Of a stretch of DNA of 64,000 nucleotides, positions 62,201 to 64,000 are shown one piece after another. The DNA is from JACCTI01 sp051005695 (GTDB taxonomy: Bacteria; Verrucomicrobiota; Verrucomicrobiia; Chthoniobacterales; UBA10450). The notes under the pieces were generated by a model. It did not search any database, had not been told where the DNA came from, and was given only the letters and a program-made list of their open reading frames with translations. The translations under genes and the position numbers were made by a program. Every line of letters begins with the position of its first letter. Within the stretch, counting starts at the first letter, position 1. The DNA lies in assembly GCA_051005695.1 (NCBI GenBank), contig JBPCJC010000046.1, positions 62,001 through 126,000 of the forward strand, written 5' to 3'.

Positions 62201-62410
62201 CGTTATCGCCCGCAACTCGCGGCCTACTGGAACGCCGTCAGCGAGCTGACCGGTTTCGCGGTGGCCGCCGGTCTCTATTCCACCGCCACCGGAAATTTCC
62301 TGACCGATGATCAGGCCGAATTGAAAAAGGAATGGGCGCGTCTCGCGAAACTGCCGTCGGAAAAAATGCGCTCCGCGATGGCGCCGGACGAGATCGCGCC
62401 ACGCATTTAG
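59252..62410 (+). CDS. addA: AddA-like UvrD/RecB-family helicase-nuclease
   Basis: A 1052-residue SF1A helicase from ATG 59252; the open frame reaches back to 58928 but that part lies inside AddB. Motifs: I, A-A-A-G-S-G-K-T-R-A-V; Ia, L-V-V-L-T-F-A-N-R-A-A-D-E-M; II, V-I-L-D-E-A-Q-D-T-D; III, M-V-G-D-R-Q-Q-S-I-Y; V/VI, A-Q-K-A-K-G-S-E-W and Y-V-A-L-T-R-A-R-H-T. The C-terminal nuclease has G-V-I-D-L-L and L-I-D-W-K-T-N near residue 967. Both proteins carrying nuclease motifs is the AddAB arrangement and differs from RecBCD. The pair repairs double-strand breaks and in other bacteria recognises a Chi sequence. Confidence 0.93.
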   Translation: MTPSDQAARDRFAHELDRNFSVIAAAGSGKTRAVTDRIVALANSSGAVNALPRLVVLTFANRAADEMQQRARAQILEANPTPEILAAFNRVWFGTIHSFCLKLLNDYGHYLGLPAPLDLIQDDDDLWNEFVQQQTHVGRSLSPANRAALLRLASLRHIMELGRQAGSALLRPNEPCAFPEIDLQEIRRAALGARKSETVDNSIAQLNAWENDFRDGSGFLRWPGCSTTAKGIDEIWERAFIPLRRWVNQTAICVAAEVQHDYRNFRLERGVVTYADQIALADELLQHPEAARRLRQLDHLVILDEAQDTDPAQFSVLLEITRPPDATGRWLEMRTDPPRPGRFCMVGDRQQSIYHDRADLAHYLRVHEALVQSEAGEALVFAVTFRLDQGQLDFINVTFGEILHGSEGQVEFVRLEPRPQILPGQVIRLSLPGQLLAGHEKPKDRVIARIAADELARWLKNAGVEKLRAHTWREVAILCPRRDWLRTMAIALRKVGLPVEVQSESDLQADSPAYAWLTALCTIMVEPRNHYEIVGVLREIYGLSDHDLAIFSEANGSRFQIETAVASAGVISSQIAELAELRASLQSLPLFAAIEQLLARTALRARIASLPEEDFKNPLADLDTLLTLAAESAAAGGTLADFAERLRSEMERPRPVRLSDENAIQLITAQKAKGSEWDAVIVPFLSRRIVGFWPRYPSLIRVPGGDQVIAALHKEDRESEIKEAYKKLRRQEMERLLYVALTRARHTLVLVADRELFSHRSDRLADDSQLKFLRGDRHESSYAALETLSKNAEACAQTSASWEEKRAAVAEPKLALTPLDSATRERARAHASDFIRKQNPSGYGEELESSGATIPARSLADNPATLYGSWWHTLFQHFPWTSGAAQWQTAFHALQPSSPDAARSEREWKLFAKTPADSAFMQFLGRPGIVAHTEFPFLWRIDQRTCLEGVIDLLVIDPEARKCLLIDWKTNHVTRKDLEKLRTRYRPQLAAYWNAVSELTGFAVAAGLYSTATGNFLTDDQAELKKEWARLAKLPSEKMRSAMAPDEIAPRI

Positions 62411-62429
62411 ATTGAAAAACGGAGCGACA

Positions 62430-63830
62430 ATGCAGAATAGCCGGATGCGCCTGGGCCAGTTCGCATTCCTCGTCCTGATCTGCGCGCTCAGTTCCCAGGC
62501 CTTCGCGCAACGCCGCCTCACACTCGAAGAAGCGATCGATCTCGCGAAGCGGCAAAACCCCGAGATCGTGATCGCGCGCAAGCAAGTGGAAGCGGCGCGC
62601 GGCGGCGTCATCGAAGCGCGCTCCGGTTATTTGCCGTCGGTCGTCTCGAGCGGATTGCTCCGTCAACGCGAACAGCAGGAACAATCGCGGCTGCGGCAGG
62701 ACGATTACAACGCCTCCCTCCGCGTGGTGCAGAATGTTTACACCGGCGGAGCGGTCCGCGGGAACCTGGCGATCGCGCGTTTGCTCCGAGAAAAACGCGA
62801 GCTCGAGTTGGCCGCGATCGTCGACCGCGTGACCATGGATTTGCGGGTGGCCTATTACGAACTTCTGCTCAACCGCGCGAAGATCGGCGTCCGCGAACAA
62901 TCCGTGCGCGTGATGCAGGAGGAATTAAAAACGCAGCGAGAACGCCTCGCCGCCGGCACCGTCGGAGAACTCAACGTTCGGCGCGCGGAAGTCTCGCTGG
63001 CTAACGAGCAGCCGGAATTATTCGATGCCCAGGCGCGTCTGCAGAATTCCTATCTGCGCGTGGACGAGCTTTGCGGCCTCGACGCGCGCACTCATTCGAC
63101 CGCGCCGCAGTTGGAAATCAGCGGCGAGCTGCGTTACCTCCCGCGCCATCCTGATCTCAACGAATGTCTCGCGCATGCCACCGCCACGCGGCCGGAAATG
63201 CGCGCCCGCCAGATCGATGTCGAAATCGAGGAACAACAATCGATCGTCGACCGCAGCGAGCTGCGCCCGCGGGTGGAAGTTTTTTCCGGCTACGAAGTTT
63301 ACAACGAACGCGACCCACAGGTCGGGAGTGATCTTAATCACGGCTACGTCGTCGGCCTGAATGCCAGCTGGCACATCTTCGATGGCTTCGCGACCCGCGG
63401 ACGTTTGCAGGCCACGCACGCGCGCCGCGCCGCCGCCGAGATCGGTTTGCAGGCGATGCAGCGCACGGTCGAAGCGGAAGTGCGCAGCGCGTTTTTCGAT
63501 TTGCAGCAATCCGATCGCGTTCTCGAATCAGAAACGCAGAACGTCGAAACCGCGAGCGAATCGCTCGAGCTGGCGCGCGGAAATCTCGGCGCCGGGCTCG
63601 GGACGCAACTGGAAGTTTTGCAGGCGACGTCCGATGTCACTCGCAGCCGGAGCACCCGCCTGAGCGCAATTTATTTGCACAACGTCGCCCTCGCCCGCCT
63701 CGGTCGCGCGACTGCGCGTGAACCCGATTCGCTCGGCTTGGTGACGAAATTGCCTAACGAGACTGAAAGCAAACGACAGACGCGGGCGCTGCAGATGGCG
63801 CAACCGCCGAAGGCCTTGAGCAACCGATGA
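62430..63830 (+). CDS. TolC-family outer-membrane efflux protein
   Basis: A 466-residue protein from ATG 62430, with GGAG six bases before it. Signal peptide ends S-Q-A-F-A-Q. Two internal repeats of the OEP type begin L-T-L-E-E-A-I-D-L-A-K-R-Q-N-P-E-I and include V-A-Y-Y-E-L-L-L-N-R-A-K-I-G-V, L-A-A-G-T-V-G-E-L-N-V-R-R-A-E-V, A-R-G-N-L-G-A-G-L-G-T-Q-L-E-V-L-Q-A. The trimeric TolC channel links with inner-membrane pumps; none is seen before the window end. Its stop overlaps the next gene by ATGA. Confidence 0.92.
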   Translation: MQNSRMRLGQFAFLVLICALSSQAFAQRRLTLEEAIDLAKRQNPEIVIARKQVEAARGGVIEARSGYLPSVVSSGLLRQREQQEQSRLRQDDYNASLRVVQNVYTGGAVRGNLAIARLLREKRELELAAIVDRVTMDLRVAYYELLLNRAKIGVREQSVRVMQEELKTQRERLAAGTVGELNVRRAEVSLANEQPELFDAQARLQNSYLRVDELCGLDARTHSTAPQLEISGELRYLPRHPDLNECLAHATATRPEMRARQIDVEIEEQQSIVDRSELRPRVEVFSGYEVYNERDPQVGSDLNHGYVVGLNASWHIFDGFATRGRLQATHARRAAAEIGLQAMQRTVEAEVRSAFFDLQQSDRVLESETQNVETASESLELARGNLGAGLGTQLEVLQATSDVTRSRSTRLSAIYLHNVALARLGRATAREPDSLGLVTKLPNETESKRQTRALQMAQPPKALSNR

Positions 63831-64000
63831 AACGCCTGCTCGTTTGCGCATTCGCGCTGGGCCATTTCGCTCGACTGCAGGCGATCACGCTCGACGACGC
63901 GCTCGCCCGAACCCTGGCGCACAATCCACAAATCCACGAAGCCAAGCTGGCGCTTGAAGAAGCTGCCGGTCGTCGTCTCGTCCTGCGCGCGACCGGTTTG
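63827..64000 (+). CDS. Second TolC-family outer-membrane protein, cut by window end
   Basis: The first 58 codons are visible. ATG 63827 overlaps the previous stop. Signal peptide M-K-R-L-L-V-C-A-F-A-L-G-H-F-A-R-L-Q-A, then I-T-L-D-D-A-L-A-R-T-L-A-H-N-P-Q-I-H-E-A-K, the opening of an outer-membrane efflux protein. Two such genes in tandem suggest duplication or two channels for one system. Confidence 0.8.
   Translation, partial: MKRLLVCAFALGHFARLQAITLDDALARTLAHNPQIHEAKLALEEAAGRRLVLRATGL

Noticed and set aside
1..64000. CRISPR array, tRNA or rRNA genes
   Set aside because: No regularly spaced direct repeats of CRISPR size and no cloverleaf or rRNA-like stretch were recognised.

Overview
The window looks like a chromosomal segment of a high-GC Gram-negative bacterium, most likely a verrucomicrobium of the Chthoniobacterales/Spartobacteria type. 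The reasons are the PEP-CTERM proteins, the array of large secreted proteins ending in dockerin-type repeats, a large TonB-dependent receptor, TolC-type outer-membrane proteins, and an AddAB pair beside house-keeping genes. The taxonomic call is inference; no rRNA gene or tRNA gene was seen.

Layout. 0-7.1 kb: leftward genes for exported proteins (discoidin-like protein, transglutaminase-like cysteine protease, a TonB-plug-only mini protein, a small periplasmic protein, a full TonB receptor). 7.3-15.3 kb: metabolic and core genes, tightly packed and often convergent (GH27 alpha-galactosidase lipoprotein, IT-superfamily transporter, riboflavin synthase, sugar-phosphate transferase, AroD, Lon-N protein, dGTPase-like HD protein). 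15.4-21.1 kb: an accessory, scarred region: histidine kinase followed by the tail of a lost gene, a DNA methyltransferase cut in two around a REP/RAYT element whose transposase is frameshifted, a toxin-antitoxin pair bracketed by a duplicated gene end, and 21-bp tandem repeats. 21.1-28.9 kb: core genes (GIY-YIG-like, GlgA-like glycosyltransferase, CCA-adding enzyme family, CaxA antiporter, LspA, IleS).

29-54.8 kb is the striking part: three PEP-CTERM proteins, an ECF sigma factor with its anti-sigma factor, and six large paralogous exported proteins built from PPC-like, Asp-box/sialidase-like, Fn3, PKD and other beta modules. Five of the six end in a conserved beta module plus a two-repeat dockerin-like domain. 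One of the PEP-CTERM proteins, between two dockerin paralogs, resembles a cohesin. I infer a possible cohesin-dockerin-like surface display system. One paralog has an in-frame amber stop and there is an orphan dockerin remnant.

55-64 kb: a membrane-anchored DsbA-like thiol oxidoreductase with its VKOR partner, which could oxidise the cysteine-containing exported proteins, then AddB-like and AddA-like recombination nuclease/helicase genes, and two TolC-family genes, the last cut by the window end.

A 9-bp word, GCCTAACGA (either strand), occurs about 25 times exactly, in many reading frames and between genes, but not in the scarred 15-22 kb region.
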